A program made the translations under genes and the position numbers. The notes below the pieces were generated by a model. It was not told the origin of the DNA. It did not search any database and saw only the letters and a program-made list of their open reading frames with translations. Below are positions 43,852 through 51,936 of a stretch of DNA of 56,442 nucleotides, piece after piece. Position 1 is the first letter of the stretch. Every line of letters begins with the position of its first letter. Origin of the DNA: Candidatus Wallbacteria bacterium (GTDB lineage: Bacteria; Muiribacteriota; UBA6191; JACPRK01); assembly GCA_016190005.1 (NCBI GenBank), contig JACPRK010000200.1:1-56442 (forward strand). The letters run 5' to 3'.

Positions 43852-44616
43852 ATGAATTCCATGATCAAGCGAGGCGCGGCAGCTCTGGGGCTGGTGCTCG
43901 CCTGCGCGGCCGTCGCGCCGCTGCCAGCGGGCGAAGCGGGTGCGGGCCTCCGAAGGGGTGGTCCGGTGCGGGGGCTGTTCGGACTTTCGAAAGAGGAAGT
44001 GGAGACCTTCGACTTCTCCCGCCGGGCCATCGACGGCACGCTGGCGTGGCGAATCCGGCGGACCGATCGGGAGCTGCTAAAGCTGCTGCGGCAGCGCGCC
44101 AAGTTCGTGCTCCAGAACGGGCCGGATGCCATGTCGTCCTGGAATGCGCGCATCGTGATGGGAATCACGGACCAGATGGGCCTGGGGGATGGAGAGCCGC
44201 CGGCCCCGCCGCCACCGCCGGAGCCTCCACCACCGCCGGGCCCGCCACCGCCGCCTGAGCCACCGCCCCCACCCCCGGGACCTCCGCCGCCGGCGCCGCC
44301 GCCACAGCCGCCGGGCACCAGCACGCTGATCGTCCCGGGCGAACCGGATCGCTCGCCGCTGGTCCTCCGAGTCGAGGGCAAGCTCCAGCCCGGGATGCCG
44401 CTGGCCCGCCCGCTCCCCCCCGACAAGGCGCGGCTTTTCCGGCAGTGGGTGCGCGCCGGCGCCTCGGAGCAGCAGTTCCGCGCGCAGATCGCGCCGGTGA
44501 TCGCCAAGAATTGCGTCTTCTGCCACAGCCGCTCGACCCCGAGCGCCCGGCTCTCGCTGGAAAGCTGGGCCGACGTCAAGAGCCGCATCGGCGGCCGGTT
44601 GGCCCGACCCGATTGA
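43852..44616 (+). CDS. Secreted proline-rich protein with one c-type heme motif
   Basis: 254 residues. A signal peptide is followed by a helical domain (LFGLSKEEVETFDFSRRAIDGTLAW), then a 50-residue low-complexity linker made of PP/EPPP/PGPPP runs (about 117-161) and a C-terminal part with a single CVFCH heme site at about 221-225 and PSARLSLESWADVKSR, as in planctomycete-type cytochrome c domains. It should be a periplasmic or exported cytochrome with a long spacer. The partner is unknown. The gene has its own good promoter; ftsZ follows 162 bases after. Confidence 0.65.
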   Translation: MNSMIKRGAAALGLVLACAAVAPLPAGEAGAGLRRGGPVRGLFGLSKEEVETFDFSRRAIDGTLAWRIRRTDRELLKLLRQRAKFVLQNGPDAMSSWNARIVMGITDQMGLGDGEPPAPPPPPEPPPPPGPPPPPEPPPPPPGPPPPAPPPQPPGTSTLIVPGEPDRSPLVLRVEGKLQPGMPLARPLPPDKARLFRQWVRAGASEQQFRAQIAPVIAKNCVFCHSRSTPSARLSLESWADVKSRIGGRLARPD

Positions 44617-44674
44617 ACGGCGGCTCGTCGGGTGCTCGCGGTCTCGATCCGGCCTGCGATCCGGCGGTGGGCCG

Positions 44675-44704
44675 TTGCGCGGACATGCCCGCGCAGTGTA
44701 TACT
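44675..44704 (+). promoter_or_regulatory. Predicted sigma-70 promoter of ftsZ
   Basis: TTGCGC (44675-44680), 18-base spacer and TATACT (44699-44704). The start near 44711 leaves about 68 bases of leader to the ftsZ ATG, with AAGGAG at 44761-44766. Confidence 0.5.
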
Positions 44705-44778
44705 TCGCGGGCTTTCCAGAGCTTTCATCCGCGCCGGCGGCAAAACCGGTTAAAGAGCGCAAGGAGTACGGTGGGCAT

Positions 44779-45918
44779 ATGGCTCAAGAGAAGATGTTCG
44801 AGTTCGACGCGGTTGAGCAGGTGGCCGACATCAAGGTCATCGGCGTCGGTGGCGGCGGGTCCAACGCCGTCAACCGGATGATCGAGGCCGGCTTGCCCGG
44901 TGTGGAGTTCATCGCGACGAACACCGACGCGCAGGCGCTGGTTCTCTCGGACGCCAAGATCCGCATCCAGATCGGTGACAAGCTCACCAAGGGGCTGGGC
45001 GCGGGTGCCAACCACGAGATCGGCAAGAAGGCCGCCGAGGAGGACCGCGACAAGATCGCCGAGTCCCTGAGCGGCGCAGACATGGTCTTCATCACCGCCG
45101 GCATGGGCGGCGGCACCGGCACCGGCGCCGGCCCCATCATCGCCGAGGTCGCCAAGGAGCTCGGCGCGCTCACCGTTGCAGTCGTCACCAAGCCGTTCAG
45201 CTTCGAAGGCCGCAAGCGGATGTCCACAGCCGAGATCGGCATCAAGAACCTCAAGGAGAAGGTCGACAGCCTCATCGTCGTCCCCAACGACCGGTTGCTC
45301 CAGATCGCCGACAGCGACACCTCCATCCTCGAGGGCTTCCGCAAGGCCGACGACGTGTTGCGCCAGGGCGTGCAGGGCATCACCGACCTGATCACCGTGC
45401 CGGGCCTGATCAACCTCGACTTCGCCGACGTGAAGACCATCATGGCCGGTAGCGGCTCCGCCCTGATGGGCATCGGCCGCGCCAGCGGCGAGAACCGCGC
45501 CGTCCACGCCGCGCAGGAGGCCATCTCGAGCCCGCTGCTGGAAGCCACCATCAGCGGCGCGACAGGCCTGCTCATCAACATCACCGGCGGCCCCAACCTG
45601 GGCATCCTGGAGGTCAACCAGGCCAGCGAGATCATCAGCGAAGCGGCCGACCCGGACGCGGAGATCATCTTCGGCACAGCCATCAACCCGGAGATGAAGG
45701 ACGAGATCAAGATCGTCGTCATCGCCACCGGCTTCGCCAAGGACGGCTACGCTACGACCCGGCCCGGCCGGTCGAGCGTGACGCCGATCAGCGCCGTGCC
45801 CTCTTCCCAGGGCCCGTCACGACACCAGCAGCAGGCCGAGCAGATGAAGCCCGCAACGCTCTCCCCCGCGGTGGCCGACGACCTCGACATCCCCAGCTTC
45901 CTGCGCAAGCGCCGCTAG
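44779..45918 (+). CDS. ftsZ: Cell division GTPase FtsZ
   Basis: 379 residues from the ATG at 44779; the frame is open to 44632 but those codons are not conserved. It polymerises at midcell into the Z-ring. The tubulin signature GGGTGTG is at 110-116, the N-terminal [13 protein letters not shown] loop at 22-34, and the T7 synergy loop NLDFADVK follows. A conserved C-terminal tail [13 protein letters not shown] (367-379) binds partners such as FtsA/ZipA. It stands alone: no ftsA, ftsQ or mur genes are adjacent, only a cytochrome-like gene and a GT39 gene, so the division cluster is split here. Confidence 0.97.
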   Translation: MAQEKMFEFDAVEQVADIKVIGVGGGGSNAVNRMIEAGLPGVEFIATNTDAQALVLSDAKIRIQIGDKLTKGLGAGANHEIGKKAAEEDRDKIAESLSGADMVFITAGMGGGTGTGAGPIIAEVAKELGALTVAVVTKPFSFEGRKRMSTAEIGIKNLKEKVDSLIVVPNDRLLQIADSDTSILEGFRKADDVLRQGVQGITDLITVPGLINLDFADVKTIMAGSGSALMGIGRASGENRAVHAAQEAISSPLLEATISGATGLLINITGGPNLGILEVNQASEIISEAADPDAEIIFGTAINPEMKDEIKIVVIATGFAKDGYATTRPGRSSVTPISAVPSSQGPSRHQQQAEQMKPATLSPAVADDLDIPSFLRKRR

Positions 45919-45969
45919 GCTCGCTCGAGCCCGGCCGCACTCGCCTGGCCGTCCCGAGGAGCGCGCGGA

Positions 45970-47697
45970 GTGGACGCCGATCGCAGCCGCCGCCTGCTCT
46001 TTGCTCTGACGATCTGCTTCGGGCTGGCAACACTGCACCTGGCAGGGGACATCGCCTGGTTCCGGCTGGACCGAGGAATTCCGGCCGCCGATGACGCGCA
46101 CCACCGGCGGCTGGCGCTGGAGTACGAGCGGCTGCTGCTCGAAACTGCCGGCGCCCCTGGACTTCTCGACCGAATCACCGCCTGTGAGGTTGCCTACCCG
46201 CCGCTCTCCCACCTCGTCGCGGCGGCTTGCCACTCGCTGCTCCCGAGCGGCCGCGACTGGATCGGGCTGGCCGGCTGCTTCTGGCTGGCGCTGCTGCTGC
46301 TCGGCGCCTACGGGCTGGCCGAACGACTCGGCGGACGCGGCTCGGGACCGGCGGCCGCCGTCCTCCTGGCGTCCTTCCCGATAGTCTACATCCAGACGCG
46401 CTACTCGATGCTGGAGCTGCCGGTCGCGGCACTGGCTGCGTTGGCGACGCTTTTCCTGGTGCGCTCAGGTGGGTTGCAGAGAAGCGCCGAAGCGGCCGGC
46501 TTCGGTATCGTCGCGGGCCTGGGGATGCTGACGAAGTTCACGTTCCCCATCTTCGTGGCGAGCCCGCTGGCAATGGCGGCGTGGACCGCCGTGCGGGCCC
46601 GCGGCCACCGGCGGACCCGCACCCTGCGGTTCGCAGGGAACCTGGCGCTGGCGGGGCTCGTCGCGCTGGCGATCTCGTCCTGGTGGTACTCGAGCCGCTG
46701 GGAGGAACGGGGGCGCTGGCTCGAGCGCTCCGGGTCACTCGACGAGCAGTCGTATCCGACGTCCTGGCGCGATCCGTTGGGCGTGTCCTACTACGCAATG
46801 GCGGTGGCGAGTTACCCAGGGCTGCTCCCCTACCTCGCCGCCGCGGCGGCGGGCGCCTGGGCGATGGCCAGGCGGCGGCATCCGGCGCTGAGACAGCTGC
46901 TCGCGGCCATCGCCGTTCCGTGGGTGGCGCTCACGCTCATCCGGATCAAGTGGGGCGACTACTTCCTGGCCGCGCTCTGGCCACTGGCGCTGCTGGCGAC
47001 CATCGGATTCGAAAGAGTGTTCAGAGCCAATGACGTCGACGAGTCCCTTTCGAGCGCGCCCGGGAAATCGGCGGCCCTTCTGGGCGTTTCGGCGCTGGGG
47101 GTCGTGCTCTGGTGGCAGACCGGCTTCGGCATCGACTTGAAGCTCCCCCAGGATCGGCAGCCCTCTGCGATGGCCTCAACCGTCTTGCTCGGGCCGATGC
47201 GATTGCTAAAGGCGCGCGTCCTGGACGTCGGGGAGCACTCGGACTCAGGGTTCTACAAGGAAGACTGGTGGGGCTTCACCGGCACCCCATATCCGCTCGA
47301 CGCCGTCCTTGACGCCGTCGCCTCCTGCCCGGACGGAGCCCTGATCGGTCTCCAGAGCGACATCATGCTCTTCGCCGACCGGGAAACTTTCGCCTGGGCC
47401 GGCTTCCGGGCCGACCTCACCCAGCGCTTCATCGGTCTCGAAGAGACTCCGGCCTACCGCCCCGAGGAGCTCCAAGGTCTGGTCCTCCACCACGCAGGCC
47501 CCGAGCTGCCTCCAGTCGCTTCGTTTGCTGAACTGGCCCAGGCCGCCCCCGAGATTCCCTCACCGCTTCCCGCGAGCCTCGCCCGAGTGCCCTTCTACCG
47601 CCTCGCCCTCATCCCCTCCCACAGCTGCACGATCCACGTCTACCGGCGCAACGAGCCCCAGGGCCTCCTTCCCGCCCCGCCCGGCCACGTCCGCTGA
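45970..47697 (+). CDS. GT39-like membrane glycosyltransferase
   Basis: 575 residues from a GTG start, 51 bases after ftsZ. The first helix is followed by the acidic loop IPAADDAHHRRLALEYERLL with DD in the position of the catalytic luminal Asp. About 11 hydrophobic segments follow (WLALLLLGAYGLAERL, PAAAVLLASFPIVYIQ, LTKFTFPIFVASPLAM). It resembles ArnT/PMT enzymes that use polyprenyl-linked sugars on the periplasmic side. The stop codon at 47695 is immediately followed by a strong palindrome that could terminate transcription. Acceptor unknown. Confidence 0.78.
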   Translation: MDADRSRRLLFALTICFGLATLHLAGDIAWFRLDRGIPAADDAHHRRLALEYERLLLETAGAPGLLDRITACEVAYPPLSHLVAAACHSLLPSGRDWIGLAGCFWLALLLLGAYGLAERLGGRGSGPAAAVLLASFPIVYIQTRYSMLELPVAALAALATLFLVRSGGLQRSAEAAGFGIVAGLGMLTKFTFPIFVASPLAMAAWTAVRARGHRRTRTLRFAGNLALAGLVALAISSWWYSSRWEERGRWLERSGSLDEQSYPTSWRDPLGVSYYAMAVASYPGLLPYLAAAAAGAWAMARRRHPALRQLLAAIAVPWVALTLIRIKWGDYFLAALWPLALLATIGFERVFRANDVDESLSSAPGKSAALLGVSALGVVLWWQTGFGIDLKLPQDRQPSAMASTVLLGPMRLLKARVLDVGEHSDSGFYKEDWWGFTGTPYPLDAVLDAVASCPDGALIGLQSDIMLFADRETFAWAGFRADLTQRFIGLEETPAYRPEELQGLVLHHAGPELPPVASFAELAQAAPEIPSPLPASLARVPFYRLALIPSHSCTIHVYRRNEPQGLLPAPPGHVR

Positions 47698-47700
47698 AAT

Positions 47701-47759
47701 GGAAATACGGGGACACACGACCTATTTTTTCAAAATAGGTCGTGTGTCCCCGTATTTCC
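47701..47759. repeat. 59-base perfect palindrome (28-base arms, 3-base loop)
   Basis: Left arm 47701-47728 (GGAAATACGGGGACACACGA..) pairs without a mismatch with 47732-47759, leaving the loop TTC. It begins three bases after the stop codon of the gene at 45970. It shares GGGGACACACG with the weaker copy at 13086. It may act as a bidirectional terminator, or be a REP-type mobile palindrome. Confidence 0.8.
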
Positions 47760-47769
47760 TTGCTCGAGG

Positions 47770-47798
47770 TTGTTCGTCGCCGGTGTTCTTGGTAATCT
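47770..47798 (+). promoter_or_regulatory. Predicted sigma-70 promoter of the encapsulin operon (leaderless)
   Basis: TTGTTC (47770-47775), 17-base spacer and TAATCT (47793-47798), with the ATG seven bases further at 47806. The in-frame TTG at 47770 is thus more likely the -35 box than a start codon. Confidence 0.55.
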
Positions 47799-47805
47799 CG
47801 GTCAC

Positions 47806-48279
47806 ATGACCGTCGAAGAGACCCTAGCGGCGCTGCGGCAAGCCTTCACCGACGAGCTCGAGCAGCTCTGGCGCAATGCCCCAGACTTGAATGCGCTCGA
47901 TTCGCCAAGGGCGAAGGCACTGGCGGCGCACCACCACGACTACACCCAGCAGCACACGGCGATGTTCTTGAATGAAATCGCCAGCCTCTCGGTCCTCTAT
48001 CGCCACCTGCTCGACGAGGAGTCGGGACACGCCCTGAAAGCCGCGCGCGTCCATGCCGAGCTGACCGGCGCCCCGCTCCCGCCGGAAGACGACCTGGGCA
48101 GCCCCGCGCTGACAGCGACGCCCGCACTGGCCACGCCGCCGGCCGCAACGAAGCCGCCGGGCCTGGCTGCCGCCGGACCGCCCGTCAGCCACGCCGCCAC
48201 TGCGTCCGCTACGCCCCCGATCGGCCTGACCGTGGGAAGCCTTCGAGGCCTTCCCCAACCCGAAGGAGACGACGAATGA
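47806..48279 (+). CDS. Encapsulin cargo protein with C-terminal loading peptide
   Basis: 157 residues from the ATG at 47806. Residues 1-88 are helical and His-rich: HHHDYTQQHTAMFLNEI (42-58) and a DEESGHALKAARVHAEL stretch (70-86) with an E-E-x-x-H pattern like a ferritin-type metal site, but the spacing does not match encapsulated ferritins, so the chemistry is open. An Ala/Pro-rich linker (89-140) leads to LTVGSLRG at 141-148, which matches the loading peptide that pins cargo to the inside of encapsulin shells, then LPQPEGDDE. The stop overlaps the shell gene start (ATGA). Role: passenger of the nanocompartment; enzyme or metal store undecided. Confidence 0.75.
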   Translation: MTVEETLAALRQAFTDELEQLWRNAPDLNALDSPRAKALAAHHHDYTQQHTAMFLNEIASLSVLYRHLLDEESGHALKAARVHAELTGAPLPPEDDLGSPALTATPALATPPAATKPPGLAAAGPPVSHAATASATPPIGLTVGSLRGLPQPEGDDE

Positions 48280-49151
48280 ACCCAGGACAGAACTTCCTCG
48301 CCCACTTTGAGAATCCCTTCACCGCGGAGGAGTGGAAGCTCTTCGTCGACACCGTCACGGCCGTCGCCACCCGGAGACTGGTGGGCCGTCGATTCCTCGA
48401 CGTGTTCGGCCCCCTGGGGCCGGGCGTGCAGTCGGTGATGGTCGAAACGTACAAGGGCGCCGCGCCGGGCAGCAGCGACGTCCTGGGCGAAGAGCAGCCC
48501 GGAACCGTCTTCGCCGACACGCGCCAGCAGCGGATGATCCCGATCATCTACAAGGACTTCATGGTCCACTGGCGCGACATCGAGACGGCCCGCCAGCTTG
48601 GCAGCCCTCTCGACACCTCGGCCGCTGCCGGCGCCGCAGCCTTCTGCGCCTTCAAGGAAGACGACCTGGTCTTCTACGGAGATCCGAAGCTCAAGGAGCC
48701 CGGACTGATGACCGTGTCGGGCAATCACACACTGGAGATGCGCGACTGGAACATCCCGGGCAACGGGTTCCTGGATGTCGTGCGGGCCACCGAGGACCTG
48801 CTGGCGTCGGGGCACTACGGGCCCTACGCCGTAGTCCTTCCGCCGAAGCGCTTCGCCCAGCTGCACCGGATCTACCAGTCGACAGGCGTGCTCGAGATCG
48901 AGAACGTCCGCCAGCTCGTCACAGACGGGGTCTTCCAGTCCAACGCCCTGCGCGGCGACGAGGGGTTCGTGCTCTCCACCGGCCGCGAGAATGTGGACCT
49001 GGCCCTCTCGATGGACTTCCAGGTCGCTTACCTGGGCGCCGAGCGGATGAACCACCCGTGCCGCGTCCTGGAGTGTGTCCTGCCCCGCATCAAGCATCCC
49101 GATGCCATCTGCCGCCTCGTCGGCGCCGGCGACGGACGTAAGAAGAAGTAG
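48276..49151 (+). CDS. Encapsulin shell protein (HK97 fold)
   Basis: 291 residues, close to the 265-290 of family 1 encapsulins. Visible family marks are EEWKLFVDTVTAVATRRLVGRRFLDVFGPLG, a P-domain stretch MIPIIYKDFMVHWRDIETARQ, AAFCAFKEDDLVFYG, VRATEDLLASGHYGPYAVVLPPKRFAQL and VLSTGRENVDLALSMDFQVAYLG. Such proteins self-assemble into hollow particles. The ATG overlaps the cargo stop, so shell and cargo are co-translated. The C-terminal GDGRKKK tail is basic. The stop TAG belongs to a heptamer repeat. No separate peroxidase (DyP) cargo is present. Confidence 0.88.
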   Translation: MNPGQNFLAHFENPFTAEEWKLFVDTVTAVATRRLVGRRFLDVFGPLGPGVQSVMVETYKGAAPGSSDVLGEEQPGTVFADTRQQRMIPIIYKDFMVHWRDIETARQLGSPLDTSAAAGAAAFCAFKEDDLVFYGDPKLKEPGLMTVSGNHTLEMRDWNIPGNGFLDVVRATEDLLASGHYGPYAVVLPPKRFAQLHRIYQSTGVLEIENVRQLVTDGVFQSNALRGDEGFVLSTGRENVDLALSMDFQVAYLGAERMNHPCRVLECVLPRIKHPDAICRLVGAGDGRKKK

Positions 49152-49456
49152 TGAGTAGCGAGTAGTGAGTAGCGAGTAGAAAGACGCGAGCCAGCAGCGC
49201 GACGCGCGCTTCGATCGGGGCGGCATCCCACTTCCAGACACCCGTCTTGCTCCGGCCCTCCCGAAGGTCCGGCACTCACCCCGCCTACTCAAACCGCTCG
49301 GGCCGAGCCCTTCGGCGAGCTCAGGACATGCTCGTCGAAGCCCAGTATCGAAGCGGCTATGGTCCCTCGACAGGCTCGGGCGATCGCTCCCAGGGAGCTT
49401 GCTCACAGCCTCTCGCTACTCACTACTCACTACTCACTACTCACTACTGCCTACTC
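49149..49456. repeat. Inverted pair of heptamer arrays enclosing about 230 bases
   Basis: Left array 49149-49179 has four heptamers TAGTGAG/TAGCGAG and provides the encapsulin stop codon. Right array 49412-49456 has six heptamers in the opposite orientation (CTCGCTA, CTCACTA, CTGCCTA) and includes the stop codon of the DTW gene on the minus strand. The interior has no gene I can support; it contains C/G-rich inverted pieces such as GAGCCCTTCGGCGAGCTC. Same layout as 33447-33549. Confidence 0.75.
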
Positions 49457-50156
49457 CCCGATCCCCCCACCTCGTCCCGGTCTTGAGCGGGACACCGTCG
49501 CGATCCATGCCTCGGAGGGCGAGGATGCGCGTCACCATCAGATCGAGCAGATCGAGCAAATGACCGAATCGCTCCGGCCTGTCCTCGACCTGGGACAGGA
49601 GCAACGCCACGGCTTCGAGCGTCGACAAATGGCCAGGCTGGGCCTGCCGCCGAATCCGATACATCGAGTCGCTCTGCGGCCTGAGCGTCACCGCGGGCAG
49701 CCCCTCCAACCATTTGCGCCGGTGGCGCATCCGGCGAACCTGCCGCCAGCTTCCGTCCAGGAAGAGGAAGGCCGGAACGAAGGAGCCATCCAGCGCCCCC
49801 GAAGCTCGGAGCTCGGCTGGCTCGGGCACTGCCTCGTGAGGCAGCACGATGAAAGTGCGGACACCCGGATCGCTCAGCACCGACTCTAGCTCACGCTCGT
49901 CGGATTCGTTCTCCTTGATATAGAGCCGGGCGTTCGGGAGCGCCAGGCCGGCGATCTTGGCCGTGGCCGAAGGGCGCCACATTTCCGACGGATGCTGCAG
50001 GATGAGGATGCGGCAGCGAGTCTCGATGGGCACGATGCTGGCGCAGTAGCAAACGCGCGGGTTCTTGAGACACTGCCGGCACTTGGCGGCGTGCTTTTCG
50101 GCTGGCGTCAGGACCTGGCCCGACCCGATCGAACTGGCCGGCCCGACCGGCTTCAT
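49437..50156 (-). CDS. DTW-domain tRNA-uridine aminocarboxypropyltransferase-like protein
   Basis: 239 residues. The N-terminal zinc-type cysteines appear as CRQCLKNPRVCYCASIVP, then ILILQHPSEMWRPSATAKI and LFLDGSWRQVRRM, where the family DTW motif reads DGSW. The C-terminal HLSTLEAVALLL is also typical. DTW proteins use S-adenosylmethionine to put an acp group on uridine of tRNA or rRNA. The last eight codons (RGVGSSE) come from the repeat array. The start overlaps the next gene upstream (ATGA), so the two form an operon. Confidence 0.87.
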   Translation of the reverse strand: MKPVGPASSIGSGQVLTPAEKHAAKCRQCLKNPRVCYCASIVPIETRCRILILQHPSEMWRPSATAKIAGLALPNARLYIKENESDERELESVLSDPGVRTFIVLPHEAVPEPAELRASGALDGSFVPAFLFLDGSWRQVRRMRHRRKWLEGLPAVTLRPQSDSMYRIRRQAQPGHLSTLEAVALLLSQVEDRPERFGHLLDLLDLMVTRILALRGMDRDGVPLKTGTRWGDRGVGSSE

Positions 50157-50794
50157 CGGGTCGTGCCCGTCGTCTTGGCCGAGCCCGCCACTCCCAGTAC
50201 GGCGTCGACCACTCCCAGCACCGGACGCGCAACGGCGCCAGCGGTGTCGACGACGGACGACACGGCTCGCGCCGCTTCGGCCGAGCCCGCATAGGCCCCC
50301 GCCTGGCGCGCCGCTTCCTTCAGCGCCGCGTTCGGCGCCCGCTCCGCGATGGCTCCGAGCGCCTGGACGCAGGAGTCGCGGACTGCAGGATCGCGCGCCC
50401 CTTCACCGAGCGCCTCCACCGCCTCGCGCGTGCCGGACGCTCCGAGCGCCGCCGCCAGCTGCCGTTTCAGCACCGGGTCCGCGCCCTTGCGAAACTCGGC
50501 GATCACCGTCTTCAACAGCTCCGGCGAACTCTCCGACCAGTCCGAGGACTCGCCCACGGCCTTCAACAGCGACGCCCCCGCCTGCTTGAGCCGCGGATCA
50601 TTTGCGCCCAGGAACTCCATCACGAACGGCAACGCGCGCTCCCCCATCCGCGCAAGGTGGGCCAGCGCCAGCCGCTCGAGAGACGGCATGTGCCGCACCG
50701 CCAGCGCGCTCAGCGTCGCATGAAACGCCAGCAGCACCAGCCCTCCGCAGAGCACCACGTACGGCGCCCCCGCCCGCAACCCACGAATCGTCAT
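50153..50794 (-). CDS. Membrane-anchored HEAT-repeat-like protein
   Basis: 213 residues. An N-terminal hydrophobic segment (PYVVLCGGLVLLAFHATLSALAV) should anchor it, and the rest is a run of short helix pairs rich in Ala/Leu: LAHLARMGERALPFVMEFLGANDPRLKQAG, LLKTVIAEFRKGADPVLKRQLAAALGASG, REAVEALGEGARDPAVRDSCVQALG. This is the HEAT/PBS-lyase-repeat pattern, usually a protein-binding scaffold. The last 50 residues (VVDTAGAVARPVLGVVDAVLG) look repetitive. Directly upstream of, and overlapping, the DTW gene. Partner unknown. Confidence 0.7.
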   Translation of the reverse strand: MTIRGLRAGAPYVVLCGGLVLLAFHATLSALAVRHMPSLERLALAHLARMGERALPFVMEFLGANDPRLKQAGASLLKAVGESSDWSESSPELLKTVIAEFRKGADPVLKRQLAAALGASGTREAVEALGEGARDPAVRDSCVQALGAIAERAPNAALKEAARQAGAYAGSAEAARAVSSVVDTAGAVARPVLGVVDAVLGVAGSAKTTGTTR

Positions 50795-50810
50795 GCCAGC
50801 CAGGATACCG

Positions 50811-50971
50811 CAGGCTTCAGGGATCAGGCTTCAGGGATCAGGGATCAGGCTTCAGGGATCAGGCTTCAGGGATCAGGCTTCAGGGATCAGGTCTGACTCC
50901 TGAGGCCTGACTCCTGAGGCCTGAGGCCTGAGGCCTGAGGCCTGACTCCTGACTCCTGAGGCCTGACTCCT
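50811..50971. repeat. Inverted double array of TCAGGNN heptamers
   Basis: From 50811 to about 50891 the strand reads TCAGGCT and TCAGGGA heptamers; from 50893 to 50971 the same family runs in the opposite orientation (CTGAGGC, CTGACTC). The junction TCAGGTCTGA is the symmetry centre, so the whole array can fold into one large hairpin. It lies between the start of the HEAT gene and the stop of the next minus-strand gene. Confidence 0.8.
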
Positions 50972-50976
50972 CGCCC

Positions 50977-51531
50977 TCACTTCGCTGCGGGTGCCTTCGT
51001 GATGTCGCGCTTGCCGATGCTGGTGATGAAGATGCTCTCGGCGGCGGCGGGGACGGCCACCGGGTTCTTCTCGCCGGTGATCTCGATCTCGCAGCCGTCC
51101 AGGGCCAGCAGCGCGGAAGCGAGCGGGCCGGCGGGCTTGAAGGAGAGGCTTCCGATCTGGACCTGAACCTTGTTGCTCTTCAGACAGCCGGCCACGCGGA
51201 ACGTGGCGGCCGAAGTGTCGACGCGGGCCAGCGCGAGCTCGCCGACGATGAGCTTCGGCGCGGTCTCCCCGCCGATGCCCATCCGCCGGTAGACGATGCC
51301 CTTCACCAGCAGGTGCTGGCCGACACTGGCCTCGACGGCCGGAGCCATCGGCCCGTCGACGACGAACACCTGGTTGCCGACGGCGTAGCCGGTCCTGGCA
51401 GCCGTCTCGACGCCGCCGACCGTGACCTTGCGGATTCCGCCCTCGAGCTCGAAGAGCTCTCCGGCGGCCGCGATCATCGGCGCGGAGACGACCAGCGCCA
51501 GAGCAATGATGGAATTCTTGAGGCTGAGCAT
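50977..51531 (-). CDS. Small secreted protein of unknown function
   Basis: 184 residues, ATG at 51531. A clear signal peptide (LKNSIIALALVVSAPMIAAAG) ends at about 23. The mature part is beta-rich: ELFELEGGIRKVTVGGVETAA, GNQVFVVDGPMAPAVEASVGQHLLVKGIVYRR, then two conserved Cys (CLKS, CEIE) that may pair. No family recognised; the GGVE..AA..G pattern suggests an OB- or lipocalin-like barrel only loosely. Its stop lies six bases from the TCAGG array. The 330-base upstream leader contains a predicted promoter and terminator (see ncRNA entry). Confidence 0.6.
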   Translation of the reverse strand: MLSLKNSIIALALVVSAPMIAAAGELFELEGGIRKVTVGGVETAARTGYAVGNQVFVVDGPMAPAVEASVGQHLLVKGIVYRRMGIGGETAPKLIVGELALARVDTSAATFRVAGCLKSNKVQVQIGSLSFKPAGPLASALLALDGCEIEITGEKNPVAVPAAAESIFITSIGKRDITKAPAAK

Positions 51532-51779
51532 GTTGGGTCCCTTCCTTTCTGAAGGTGATGGGCCTTCGATGAAGCCGCGGTCCGCCCGACCGCACTGTGA
51601 CCTCTACCGAACGACCCGCGAGTTTTGGGCTGCGCTGTTGCGCCAGACCCGGAGCGCCATTTCCCGGCCGTGCTGCGTCTTCGAGACGCTCCGGCCCAAG
51701 GGCTGGTCTCTCCTCGATACTCGTGGTCCTGAAATCCGTCCTCGGAGTCTCGGCACCCGGTCCCCCGGACCCGCCGAAA

Positions 51780-51827
51780 CGAAAAAACACCCGGGCTCTT
51801 CTATCTACTCTCGAGAATCCTGGGTGT
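51780..51827 (-). terminator. Predicted intrinsic terminator
   Basis: Nine-base stem ACACCCAGG/CCCGGGTGT with one mismatch, a 23-base loop and six consecutive T residues right after the stem on the minus strand. No protein gene lies directly upstream of it on that strand. Confidence 0.5.
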
Positions 51828-51864
51828 CCTGGACGGCTACTGGAAGCTACTTTAGCCTACTGCG
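51781..51864 (-). ncRNA. Candidate small RNA or attenuated leader with intrinsic terminator
   Basis: On the minus strand an about 84-base transcript is predicted. It contains a GGCTA/TAGCC stem, then ACACCCAGG pairing with CCCGGGTGT (51827-51819 with 51795-51787), and a run of six T at 51787-51782. A consensus promoter lies just upstream. No known RNA family is recognised. It could be a free small RNA, or an attenuator in the leader of the secreted-protein gene at 51531. The rest of the gap 51532-51936 shows nothing else. Confidence 0.4.
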
Positions 51865-51870
51865 CCCGAC

Positions 51871-51899
51871 AGGGTACCACCCGCAAGCCGTGATGTCAA
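51871..51899 (-). promoter_or_regulatory. Predicted sigma-70 promoter for the candidate small RNA
   Basis: Minus strand TTGACA (51899-51894, consensus), 17-base spacer and TACCCT (51876-51871). The start would be near 51864. It also serves the secreted-protein gene at 51531 if the terminator is passed. Confidence 0.55.
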
Positions 51900-51936
51900 G
51901 CACGGAGCTTGCCCCCGCCCCCGCCCGCGAGGCACG

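Noticed and set aside
50811-50971. CRISPR array
   Set aside because: Units are seven bases with no unique spacers, and no cas gene is present.
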